48,688 bases of DNA from contig DDEI01000005.1 in the NCBI GenBank assembly GCA_002336675.1, positions 1 through 48,688 of the forward strand, given 5' to 3'. How positions within the stretch are numbered: position 1 is the first letter of the stretch; each line of letters opens with the position of its first letter. A program made the translations under genes and the position numbers. Positions 1 through 7,779 of the stretch are shown piece after piece. The notes under the pieces were generated by a model that was not told where the DNA came from, made no database searches, and worked only from the letters and a program-made list of their open reading frames with translations. This DNA comes from Flavobacteriales bacterium UBA1958 (GTDB lineage: Bacteria; Bacteroidota; Bacteroidia; Flavobacteriales_D; Sanyastnellaceae).

Positions 1-1
1 A

Positions 2-889
2 GATGATTCAGGTGTTCCCACACTATGGTATGCGGTTTTGTACGAAAGAGATTTACTGGAAGAGCTTCAAGAGAAATTAACCACAGTTTATGAAATATTA
101 GTGGCAGATGGTGATGATATCCCCTACCTGTCTATTAGTAGTATAGAGTTCTGTTCGTTCGGGAATAGTAAACCATTCCGAATTAAAGTGAAAAATGAGA
201 TAAATGATAATCATGATTACTTCTATATTAAGAAAGCAGATGCTTCTCGGGTATATGGGCTAGAGCTGGAAGAGATTTTCTCTCCAGATAAAGTATCTTT
301 TGTGGTGAGCGGAACTACTATGGTAGTAGAACATATAGTAGGAATACCATGTGATGAGTTTATTCTAAGAAATGAAAACGTTAAGATAGAAAACAGGCTA
401 AGATTTGCCAAAGAGTTCGTTAAATTTAACGAGCGCTGCTTTACGCGTCTTCTTGGAGATATGAGGGCATATAACTTTATTATAGAGATTACTCAAGATT
501 TCGATAATGTGCAGTATAGACTGCGGCCTATAGATTTTGACCAACAAAATTATGAAGGAAGAAAAAGTATTTATCTGCCTCAGTATTATAAAGATAATAT
601 AGAGTTGGTAGAGCTGGCTCAGGAGTTATGTAACAAGGAAACTGCAGCGCAGTATAAAAGAGAGGAGCACGTAGCTATGAGAAAGCGTTTTCTGTCAGCT
701 AGGCAGAGAACACGAAGTCTAATTCGAAAAATGAAGAGAGATAACGTTTCCTCTAGAGCTCACATAGAAGTGCTGAGATCCGACCTCCATGAACATCATA
801 ATGAGCCTAAATTTTTGGAGTTAAACACCATGGCAGAAATTCTCACGCTTCATTTAGAAGCCCAACTTGGGATTAAAATATTTAATTAG
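2..889 (+). CDS. Conserved protein with kinase-like motifs, 5' end cut off by the window
   Basis: The reading frame is open to the first base of the window (codons for DDSGVPTLWYAVLYERD precede the TTG at 38), so the true start lies upstream and at least 295 C-terminal residues are visible. I do not recognise a named family. The segment encoding GDMRAYN (about 455-475) has an Asp-x4-Asn spacing like the HxDxxxxN catalytic loop of protein-kinase-like folds, and IDFDQQ about 25 residues later resembles the metal-binding DFG/DFD position. The last 90 residues are Lys/Arg-rich and helical. It converges on smpB with only 23 nt between stops. The kinase-like reading is inference, because the glycine-rich loop and the Lys region are off-window. 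Confidence 0.75.
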   Translation, partial: DDSGVPTLWYAVLYERDLLEELQEKLTTVYEILVADGDDIPYLSISSIEFCSFGNSKPFRIKVKNEINDNHDYFYIKKADASRVYGLELEEIFSPDKVSFVVSGTTMVVEHIVGIPCDEFILRNENVKIENRLRFAKEFVKFNERCFTRLLGDMRAYNFIIEITQDFDNVQYRLRPIDFDQQNYEGRKSIYLPQYYKDNIELVELAQELCNKETAAQYKREEHVAMRKRFLSARQRTRSLIRKMKRDNVSSRAHIEVLRSDLHEHHNEPKFLELNTMAEILTLHLEAQLGIKIFN

Positions 890-912
890 AAATTTTTATA
901 CGGAAAACTAAA

Positions 913-1353
913 TTATTTAGTGGCTCTGTCTATATCTCTTTTTACGTCTTTCTTCTTTAGATCCTGCCTTTTATCATATAGCTTCTTTCCTTTAGCTAGC
1001 GCGATATTTATTTTGGCATATCCTTTCTCAGAGATAAAAAGTTTAGTAGGAATAATAGTTAATCCTACATCTTTAGTCTTCTTAACCAGCTTATTGAGTT
1101 CTGTTCTTTTGAGTAATAATTTCCGTACCCTTCTAAGCTCATGATTATTATAACTCCCTGCTTTGTAAACTTCTATGTGCATGTTGAGGATAAATAACTC
1201 ATTGTTGATGATTTTACAGTAAGCTTCAGCTATACTCGCCTGAGAATTTCTTATGGACTTTATCTCTGTACCTGTAAGTACTATCCCTGCAGAGAATTCT
1301 TCTAAAAATTCATATTGAAAATTAGCTTTTCTATTTTTTATTACTACACTCAT
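913..1353 (-). CDS. smpB: SsrA-binding protein SmpB
   Basis: SmpB binds tmRNA and delivers it to stalled ribosomes for trans-translation. The 146-aa product has the normal family length. The oligonucleotide-binding beta-barrel starts with KNRKANFQYEF at residues 6-16, followed by the hallmark GTEIKSIR near residue 28, the AEAYCKI strand, and HEVYK/HELRRVRKLLL in the RNA-binding part. The C-terminal tail is rich in Lys/Arg/Asp (GKKLYDKRQDLKKKDVKRDIDRATK-like), as needed to enter the mRNA channel. The ATG start lies only about 10 nt from a -7 promoter box on the same strand. The tmRNA gene itself is not in this window. Confidence 0.96.
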   Translation of the reverse strand: MSVVIKNRKANFQYEFLEEFSAGIVLTGTEIKSIRNSQASIAEAYCKIINNELFILNMHIEVYKAGSYNNHELRRVRKLLLKRTELNKLVKKTKDVGLTIIPTKLFISEKGYAKINIALAKGKKLYDKRQDLKKKDVKRDIDRATK

Positions 1354-1363
1354 AATTGCATCG

Positions 1364-1371
1364 CAAAGTTA
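1364..1371 (-). promoter_or_regulatory. smpB -7 promoter box
   Basis: On the minus strand this reads TAACTTTG, a perfect match to the Bacteroidota TAnnTTTG box. Its 3' edge is 10 nt from the smpB ATG, which predicts a leader of only a few bases. No clear -33 TTG was found at the usual distance. Confidence 0.6.
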
Positions 1372-1490
1372 ATACAATCAAGCCTTCATCAGATTTTACC
1401 TCAGGGAATATCTTAAATAAAGAGTAAGTAAGGTGAGAACACTGTTTAGATTTAGAGCATCACTAAAAGCTTAGGAGCACTTAGATAAAA

Positions 1491-1498
1491 TATATTTG
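1491..1498 (+). promoter_or_regulatory. -7 promoter box of the amidohydrolase operon
   Basis: The sequence TATATTTG matches the Bacteroidota TAnnTTTG box exactly and lies 25 nt before the ATG at 1524. It is the only strong promoter seen ahead of the three co-directional genes that end at 7020. Confidence 0.55.
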
Positions 1499-1523
1499 CT
1501 GTCTATCATAAAAGTAAAAGTAA

Positions 1524-4500
1524 ATGCGATCAATCTTATTCTGTTTTTTGTTTCTAGCTAATTCCTTGAGCTCAATTCCACAAGAAACATTTCCGTTAAA
1601 CGGAGCTGAGAATAGTGTGTCACCCATATACACATTTATCAATGCTACGCTTCATACAGATCCTAGTAATGTCATGGAGAATGCTACATTTAGTATTCAC
1701 AAAGACAGAATCCAAAATATAGAATCAGCTGTAAATCCAGGAAGTGTAGTCATAGATTTGAAAGGGAAGCATGTATACCCTTCATTCATAGATTTATATT
1801 CTGCTTATGGAATGCCTACTGCGCAATCTAAAGAAAGGTCTAATGGACCTCAATATGAATCCTTAAAGCATGGTGCTTTCGGCTGGAATGAAGCGTTAAA
1901 CCCTGAAAGAAATGCGGGTGTGCTATTCAAGCATGATACTAAAAAAGCAAAAGTCTACAGAGCACAGGGTTTTGGAACTGTCTTAACTCATTATAATGAT
2001 GGTATTCATAGAGGACTAGGAGCTTTAGTGGCTCTAGGTTCTAATGAGAATAGAAATTTAGTGAGTAAAGAAGCGTCAGCTCATCTATCATTCAGAAAAG
2101 GCAAGTCTAGACAATCGTATCCTAATTCTCTGATGGGAGTTACAGCATTAATTAGACAGAGCTATTTAGATGCTGAGTGGTATGAAGGTAGAAATGGACT
2201 AGAACCTACAGATTTAACTTTAGAAGCTTGGTTGGCCTCTCAGTCATTGCCACAGATATTCGAAACTACGGAAATGTTAGACATCTTAAGAGCAGATAGA
2301 ATTGGGGATGAGTTCCATATCCAATATATTATGAAGGGAAACGGAGATGAGTATCAGCGTCTTGATGAGATTAAAGCTACTGGAAGTTCATTAATTATTC
2401 CAGTAAATTATCCTAAGCCGTTTGATGTTTCAGATTCTTTTTTAACAAACACAATAGAGATAGACGAGCTGAAGCATTGGGAGTTGGCGCCATATAATCC
2501 TTATTTCTTAGCTGATAAAGAAATTAGTTTTAGTTTCACTTCTCATGGATTAAAAGACCAGTCAGACTTTCTTACAAACGTAAGAAAAGCGGTCAGATAT
2601 GGTTTGTCAGAGGAAAAAGCACTTGAAGCATTGACAATTACACCAGCGAGGCAATTAGAGATGTCTGATGAGTTGGGAGTTATAGCTTCTGGATTTAGTG
2701 CGAATTTCATTATTACTGATAAGAATATTTTTCATGAGAAGTCTGTTATCCTTGAGAATTGGGTTCAAGGGGAGAAGTTTAATGTAAATAATTCACCTGA
2801 GTTAGCCTTAGAAGGTGATTACAATTTGAGTTATGATAACAAGCTTTATCGAATAAGACTTAAGAAAGATGGTAAAGCTATTATTCTGAAAGAGAGGGAA
2901 ATTGATGCACACGATTCACTAGGAATGAAGGTGACTTTTAAACAAACCAAACCATTCGTAAATTTCAACTACTCTTTAAAAAATGAAGAGGGAATCTATA
3001 GATTATCAGGTTCGGATATTAGAAATGGAAAAATATTAGAAGGAAGAGGGAATTATCCAGATGGAAAAGAGTTTGAATGGATAGCTGTAAAACAAATAGC
3101 TACAGCAAGTATTCTGAAGAAAATTGAGCTGCCTAAGGATTCGTCTGAACTAGCTTCTCCATATGACCTTCTTATATATCCTTTTAAAGCTTACGGAAGA
3201 GCCGATACGCTAGAAGCTGAGACAATTCTAATTAAAGATGCGACCATCTGGACCTGTGGTTCAATCGGTAAACTAGACAGAGGTCAGATTCTTTTTACAG
3301 ATGGAAAAATAGCCGCTGTGGGTAAAGAAATAAAACTGGAAGAAATATTGGGTAAAAAATGGGAGGAGGAACCAATCAAAATACTAGATGGATTTGGTAT
3401 GCATGTTACGCCTGGAATCATAGATGAGCACTCCCATATAGCTATTTCTAGGGGGGTAAATGAAGGTTCTCAAGCAAGTACCGCAGAAGTTAGAATAGGT
3501 GATTCTGTAAACTCCGAAGATGTAAATATTTACAGACAACTAGCAGGTGGAGTCACTACCAGTCAATTGCTGCATGGTTCAGCCAACCCTATAGGAGGCC
3601 AAAGTGCATTGATAAAACTAAGATGGGGAGAAACTCCAGAAAACCTAAAGTTTAAGGATGCTCCAGGGTTTATAAAATTTGCTCTTGGAGAGAATGTAAA
3701 GCAATCTAATTGGGGAGATAATTATAACGTAAGATTTCCGCAATCTAGAATGGGAGTAGAGCAGGTTTATTATGATCACTTTCATAGAGCAAAAGAATAT
3801 AAAAGTAAATGGTTAGCTTATGAGCTAGAACGCTCTCTTTTGACTAAGAAACAATTAAAAAGAGGTGAGGTTATTGGTTCTCCTAGAATAGATTTAGAGT
3901 TAGAGGCGTTGGCCGAAATATTAGATAGCGAAAGATTCGTAACCTGTCATTCATACATGCAGCATGAAATAAATATGCTGATGCACGTGGCAGATTCTAT
4001 GGGTTTTACTTTAAATACGTTTACGCATATTTTAGAAGGGTATAAGCTAGCAGATAAAATGAAAGCTCACGGAGCTGGAGCTAGCAGCTTTTCAGATTGG
4101 TGGGCATACAAATACGAGGTTAAAGACGCCATTCCGTTTAATGGAGCATTACTATGGGAGCAAGGCATCACAGTGGCTTATAATAGTGATGATGCTGAGA
4201 TGGCAAGAAGGCTTAACCATGAGGCAGCTAAAGCGGTGAAGTACGGAGGAGTTCCTGAAGAAGAGGCCTTGAAATTCGTGACTTTAAATCCAGCCAAACT
4301 ATTACATATAGATGATAAGGTAGGGTCTCTGGCATTTGGAAAAGATGCAGACTTTGTTATTTGGAATAATCATCCCTTGAGTGTGTATGCTAAACCGCTA
4401 TCAACTTATATAGATGGTAAATGTTATTTCAGTTTAGAGAAAGACATAGAAAGAAGAGCATATATAGCTGAGGAGAGAAATAGAATTATTCAGCTAATGG

Positions 4501-4592
4501 CTCTAGAAGGAATAAGTGAAGGAAGCCAAATGCCAGGAAAGAAAAGAAGCCAGCATTATCATTGTAACACTATAACTAATGAATTACACTAA
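1524..4592 (+). CDS. Double-module periplasmic amidohydrolase (imidazolonepropionase-like)
   Basis: The 1022-aa secreted protein begins with a signal peptide (MRSILFCFLFLANSLSS). It holds two amidohydrolase-like modules. Residues ~30-420 have the PSFIDLYSAYG strand where active enzymes carry the metal-binding HxH, so this copy looks inactive. Residues ~570-990 keep the expected ligands: HVTPGIIDEHSHI (HxH near 636), CHSY near 812, THILEG near 839 and NSDDAE near 888. Bacteroidota have such ~1000-residue metal-dependent hydrolases, annotated as amidohydrolase family, and the substrate (possibly a peptide or cyclic amide) is unknown. The gene overlaps the next amidohydrolase gene by 14 nt, so the products are probably made together. 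Confidence 0.88.
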   Translation: MRSILFCFLFLANSLSSIPQETFPLNGAENSVSPIYTFINATLHTDPSNVMENATFSIHKDRIQNIESAVNPGSVVIDLKGKHVYPSFIDLYSAYGMPTAQSKERSNGPQYESLKHGAFGWNEALNPERNAGVLFKHDTKKAKVYRAQGFGTVLTHYNDGIHRGLGALVALGSNENRNLVSKEASAHLSFRKGKSRQSYPNSLMGVTALIRQSYLDAEWYEGRNGLEPTDLTLEAWLASQSLPQIFETTEMLDILRADRIGDEFHIQYIMKGNGDEYQRLDEIKATGSSLIIPVNYPKPFDVSDSFLTNTIEIDELKHWELAPYNPYFLADKEISFSFTSHGLKDQSDFLTNVRKAVRYGLSEEKALEALTITPARQLEMSDELGVIASGFSANFIITDKNIFHEKSVILENWVQGEKFNVNNSPELALEGDYNLSYDNKLYRIRLKKDGKAIILKEREIDAHDSLGMKVTFKQTKPFVNFNYSLKNEEGIYRLSGSDIRNGKILEGRGNYPDGKEFEWIAVKQIATASILKKIELPKDSSELASPYDLLIYPFKAYGRADTLEAETILIKDATIWTCGSIGKLDRGQILFTDGKIAAVGKEIKLEEILGKKWEEEPIKILDGFGMHVTPGIIDEHSHIAISRGVNEGSQASTAEVRIGDSVNSEDVNIYRQLAGGVTTSQLLHGSANPIGGQSALIKLRWGETPENLKFKDAPGFIKFALGENVKQSNWGDNYNVRFPQSRMGVEQVYYDHFHRAKEYKSKWLAYELERSLLTKKQLKRGEVIGSPRIDLELEALAEILDSERFVTCHSYMQHEINMLMHVADSMGFTLNTFTHILEGYKLADKMKAHGAGASSFSDWWAYKYEVKDAIPFNGALLWEQGITVAYNSDDAEMARRLNHEAAKAVKYGGVPEEEALKFVTLNPAKLLHIDDKVGSLAFGKDADFVIWNNHPLSVYAKPLSTYIDGKCYFSLEKDIERRAYIAEERNRIIQLMALEGISEGSQMPGKKRSQHYHCNTITNELH

Positions 4593-5892
4593 GAACATGA
4601 GAGGATTAATTTTTCTCCTAGTAATTATCGTTTCTGCAGCAAGCGGTTATGGCCAAACTCCTACTCCAGGTGAAAAACAAGAAAAGTCTATTCTCTACAT
4701 TAACGCCACCGTTCACATTGGTGATGGAACTAAGTTTATAGAGGGAGCTGTTGGGTTTGATAATGGACTGATCTCTTATGTAGGAACGACAACTAAAGTT
4801 AGGAGAAATCTGTACGAAGAAGTAATAGATGTGGAAGGAATGCATATATACCCTGGGTTTATAGCTCCGAACTCAACACTAGGTCTTCAGGAGATAGGTT
4901 CTGTAAGAGCTACAAGAGATCAGCGAGAAGTAGGGGATATTAACCCTCATATACGATCTCTGACAGCCTTCCAGACAGAAAGTGATATAACTACTACAGT
5001 CAGAACAAATGGCATCTTGATAGCTCAGATTACTCCCAGAGGTTCATTTGTTGGTGGGCAATCTTCAGTTGTTCACTTTGATGGATGGAATTGGGAAGAT
5101 GCTTTAATCCGTGAGTCAGACGGAGTTCATGTTTATTGGCCTAGAATGTATGAAAGAGACCATACCGGAAAATCACTAAGCTTGAAAGAAAGAGGTTTAT
5201 ATAAGAAAAGAGTAGAATCTTTAGAGGAATATTTAGATCAAGCTAAGGCTTATCAGAATAGAGCGAATGAAGAAGATGTCGATTTAAGATTACAGGCATT
5301 TTCAAAATTGCTTAAAAACGAGGTGAATCTATATGTACACGCTCAGACTGCTAAGCAGATGACAGCGGCTATTTCATTGAAGAGAAAGTACAACATCGAA
5401 AAAATGTTGATAGTAGGCGGAAGAGAATCCCATTTAATAACGAATTTGCTTAAGGAGAATAACGTTGGAGTTATGGTTGGAAGGTTACATGATTTGCCAT
5501 GGAACGACTATGATGATTTAGACTTACCATATAAACTTCCTAAAATTCTGCAAGATGCTGGTGTAAAGTGGTGTTTCGAAAATGCTGGAGATATGGAACA
5601 AATGAACTCTAGAAACCTTCCGTTTTATGCAGGAACTGCTATAGCTTATGGCTTGGAGTATGAGCAAGCAGTGGCAGGATTAACATTGAATACAGCAGAA
5701 ATGATAGGAGTAAGCACAAAATATGGTAGTTTACAAGTTGGGAAAAGCGCTACCCTGATTATTTCCAAAGGAGATGCGCTAGACATGATGACGAATAATA
5801 TAATTTCTGCCTTTATAGATGGCAGGAGTTTAGAGCTGACTAATAGACAAATAGGGCTCTACAAAAAGTTCAAAAAGAAATACTCAAACTAA
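4579..5892 (+). CDS. Amidohydrolase-like protein, metal ligands degraded
   Basis: The 437-aa protein has a signal peptide ending in SAASGYGQ. A start at the internal ATG 4597 would give an equally good signal and remove the 14-nt overlap with the upstream gene. The fold signature is clear: a short N-terminal beta part (YINATVHIGDG), VEGMHIYPGFIAPNSTLGL, the GGQSSVV motif, and a C-terminal LNTAEMIGVSTKYGSLQVGKSA closing segment. The HxH after PGFI is replaced by PNS, and the late metal Asp is not evident, so hydrolase activity is doubtful. Together with the preceding gene it probably forms a periplasmic complex or a heteromeric enzyme; that is inference from gene order. Confidence 0.85.
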   Translation: MNYTKNMRGLIFLLVIIVSAASGYGQTPTPGEKQEKSILYINATVHIGDGTKFIEGAVGFDNGLISYVGTTTKVRRNLYEEVIDVEGMHIYPGFIAPNSTLGLQEIGSVRATRDQREVGDINPHIRSLTAFQTESDITTTVRTNGILIAQITPRGSFVGGQSSVVHFDGWNWEDALIRESDGVHVYWPRMYERDHTGKSLSLKERGLYKKRVESLEEYLDQAKAYQNRANEEDVDLRLQAFSKLLKNEVNLYVHAQTAKQMTAAISLKRKYNIEKMLIVGGRESHLITNLLKENNVGVMVGRLHDLPWNDYDDLDLPYKLPKILQDAGVKWCFENAGDMEQMNSRNLPFYAGTAIAYGLEYEQAVAGLTLNTAEMIGVSTKYGSLQVGKSATLIISKGDALDMMTNNIISAFIDGRSLELTNRQIGLYKKFKKKYSN

Positions 5893-5904
5893 AGCCACAA
5901 AACG

Positions 5905-7020
5905 ATGAAGTCATATTTACTTTCTTTAAGTGCCCTGTGCTTTGTTGCAGTGCTTTCGGCACAGATCACCACTTCGGTAAACTCTCTTCCAGATGCGGGA
6001 GATAACCTTGAGTATACGATCCTAGATGTCATACCAGAGCAGTATGAGTCCATAGGGGAAGGGGTTACTTGGGATTTTACAGGAATGCTTGGAGAAACCC
6101 CTTCTGAAGAAGTTTATTTGGAGGCATCATCTGGAGTGAACTTTAGTCAATTCCCAGAAACAGATTTACTTATAAATTATGGTGGAGCTGATGGATATGC
6201 GAATAGAAATACCACTAATATAGCGTTGGTAGGAATTACAGGAGGTCAGTTATTAGAAGGTGTAGACTTGCCTATTGCACAAACGCTATCTGAGCCGTAT
6301 GTGACAAGAAGAGCACCTATGGGATATGGAGATTCTTTTACTGGATCCACTTCATTTGGTTATTCATTATCCACGGCAGATTTTGGACCGTTGGCAGATG
6401 TATTTGCAGAACTAAATCCTTTGGAGGGAGCCACTATAGATTCTATTCGAATAACTTTTACTTTATCTAGAACAGAGTCCGTAGACTCATACGGTGAGGT
6501 AATTCTAGGCGATGAAGTTATTCCCGCGCTGAGGTTAGTTCAGAATGATGAAACAGAAGTAGAATTAGATATATACGCGAATGCTGGATTCATAGGGACA
6601 TGGATAAGCATTTCCCAGTTTGTAGATGCCGATATGTTAGGCTTAGAGAATTTGACAGTGACTAATTATATATTTTTGGATGAAAGCTCTAAAGAGTACA
6701 TATTAGAGGTAAATGTAGACGGCCTTACACAAATAGCTACAGGGAAATACAATGCCAATTTCACCAACTCCATCAGCGAAGAAGATTTCTTTAAATTAGT
6801 CTTCTATCCGAATCCAATTCAAAGTGAGCTGGTTTTAAGCGGAGCATCTATGAGTTCTGTAAGCATAATGAATCAGCTAGGTCAGGAAGTTCAATCGTTG
6901 CCATTGGCTAATGATAATTCTCATACATTATCTCTAGAAGATTTAATCCCTGGTATTTACGCGGTAAATGTAACATTGACTTCAGGTGAGGTTGTTTCTG
7001 AGAAGATTATAAAGGAATAG
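5905..7020 (+). CDS. T9SS type A sorting domain protein
   Basis: The 371-aa secreted protein starts with a signal peptide (MKSYLLSLSALCFVAVLSAQ). The central ~270 residues are beta-rich and acidic and I cannot assign a function to them. The last ~75 residues form a type IX secretion C-terminal domain: FYPNPIQSELVLSG, then SVSIMNQLGQEVQSL, GIYAVNVTL and a final VSEKIIKE. Such domains send cargo across the outer membrane and are removed on attachment to the surface. It lies 12 nt after the amidohydrolase-like gene, so probably in the same transcript. Its TAG stop shares a base with a long inverted repeat. Confidence 0.9.
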   Translation: MKSYLLSLSALCFVAVLSAQITTSVNSLPDAGDNLEYTILDVIPEQYESIGEGVTWDFTGMLGETPSEEVYLEASSGVNFSQFPETDLLINYGGADGYANRNTTNIALVGITGGQLLEGVDLPIAQTLSEPYVTRRAPMGYGDSFTGSTSFGYSLSTADFGPLADVFAELNPLEGATIDSIRITFTLSRTESVDSYGEVILGDEVIPALRLVQNDETEVELDIYANAGFIGTWISISQFVDADMLGLENLTVTNYIFLDESSKEYILEVNVDGLTQIATGKYNANFTNSISEEDFFKLVFYPNPIQSELVLSGASMSSVSIMNQLGQEVQSLPLANDNSHTLSLEDLIPGIYAVNVTLTSGEVVSEKIIKE

Positions 7021-7154
7021 TAAAAGATGCAATTATGATAATGGAAGGAAGCCCCTAAAATATAACGGCTTGTATTTATATTACAGGCTTCTATCGTTTA
7101 TTTAACGAGTGATTCAGTGTTCAGTAAACTTCAGTTGGTAATTGCATCTTTTAC
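7020..7154. repeat. Perfect 16-bp inverted repeat enclosing nested hairpins
   Basis: GTAAAAGATGCAATTA at 7020-7035 is the exact reverse complement of 7139-7154. Inside, GAAGCC (7048-7053) pairs with GGCTTC (7086-7091), and within that AATATAA (7059-7065) pairs with TTATATT (7076-7082). The left arm begins on the last base of the upstream stop codon. It has no T-tract after the right arm, so it is not a normal terminator. It could be a short mobile repeat (MITE-like) or a 3'-UTR/non-coding RNA structure. No obvious target-site duplication is visible. Confidence 0.7.
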
Positions 7155-7204
7155 GATTTCGGCAGGATAATGAACGGTAGAAAAAGCCAAGCCAATATAA
7201 GGGT

Positions 7205-7660
7205 TCAAATTAAGTTTTGGTTTTCATAAGGTTCTATCAAATTCCAGTCGTTAAGAGGGAATTCTACAAGACTAGCAGACCCTGGAGAAAAAAACGTTGT
7301 TTCTCCAGTTAGAAAGCCATAAAATGAACTCATTGTAAATCCTGGGGCTATTAATACCAATGTCTCTATTGAATTAGGTGTACGTTTAAGAAGTTGAATA
7401 CAGTCTTCAGGACTATAATCTTGAATATTGGCGTCTATGTTAATCATAACTTGTTCAATTCCATAAGTGTTGCAAAGATTTTTGGCGACTTTTTGAGCTT
7501 TTGAAAAAGAAGAGGTATATATTAAGGTGGTGTCCTTGTATAAGGCATGTTCAACACTGGATAAAAAAACTTCACCTAACTCTTTTTTTCGTGCTTTAAA
7601 TAATCCAAAATATACCTGTCGCCTCATCAAAGGGCATCTGATTAGAATTAAAGATTTCAT
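7205..7660 (-). CDS. SixA/histidine-phosphatase-like protein without catalytic histidines
   Basis: The 151-aa protein follows the layout of the short SixA-type histidine phosphatases: an N-terminal strand MKSLILIR, a middle TLIYTSSFSKAQKVAKNL (matching the usual ILSSPALRARQTAE region), then ETLVLIAPGFTMSSFYGFLTGE and a final strand ending in WNLI. In active members the first strand ends in RHA/RHG and the later one carries GHNP. Here these read RCP and APGF, so both catalytic histidines are missing. It stands alone, divergent from ettA. I infer a pseudo-enzyme with a binding role. The family assignment rests on pattern only and is moderate. Confidence 0.65.
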   Translation of the reverse strand: MKSLILIRCPLMRRQVYFGLFKARKKELGEVFLSSVEHALYKDTTLIYTSSFSKAQKVAKNLCNTYGIEQVMINIDANIQDYSPEDCIQLLKRTPNSIETLVLIAPGFTMSSFYGFLTGETTFFSPGSASLVEFPLNDWNLIEPYENQNLI

Positions 7661-7730
7661 AATAGTTCAGTCAAGGTATATGTAAGATAGTCAAAATTTA
7701 GCATTTATCACAGAATAGTTCTTATTTAAC

Positions 7731-7759
7731 TTGATAAGAGGGTGAAATTTTTACCTTTG
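7731..7759 (+). promoter_or_regulatory. ettA promoter (-33 TTG, -7 TACCTTTG)
   Basis: TACCTTTG at 7752-7759 is an exact TAnnTTTG box, and TTG at 7731-7733 stands 18 nt upstream, the expected -33 spacing. The ettA ATG is 20 nt downstream. Confidence 0.65.
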
Positions 7760-7779
7760 AACTCTAAATTATACAACAC

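Noticed and set aside
4579..4597. Possible frameshift splitting one long amidohydrolase gene
   Set aside because: The second product has its own signal peptide and a complete module, so these are two genes with a short overlap.
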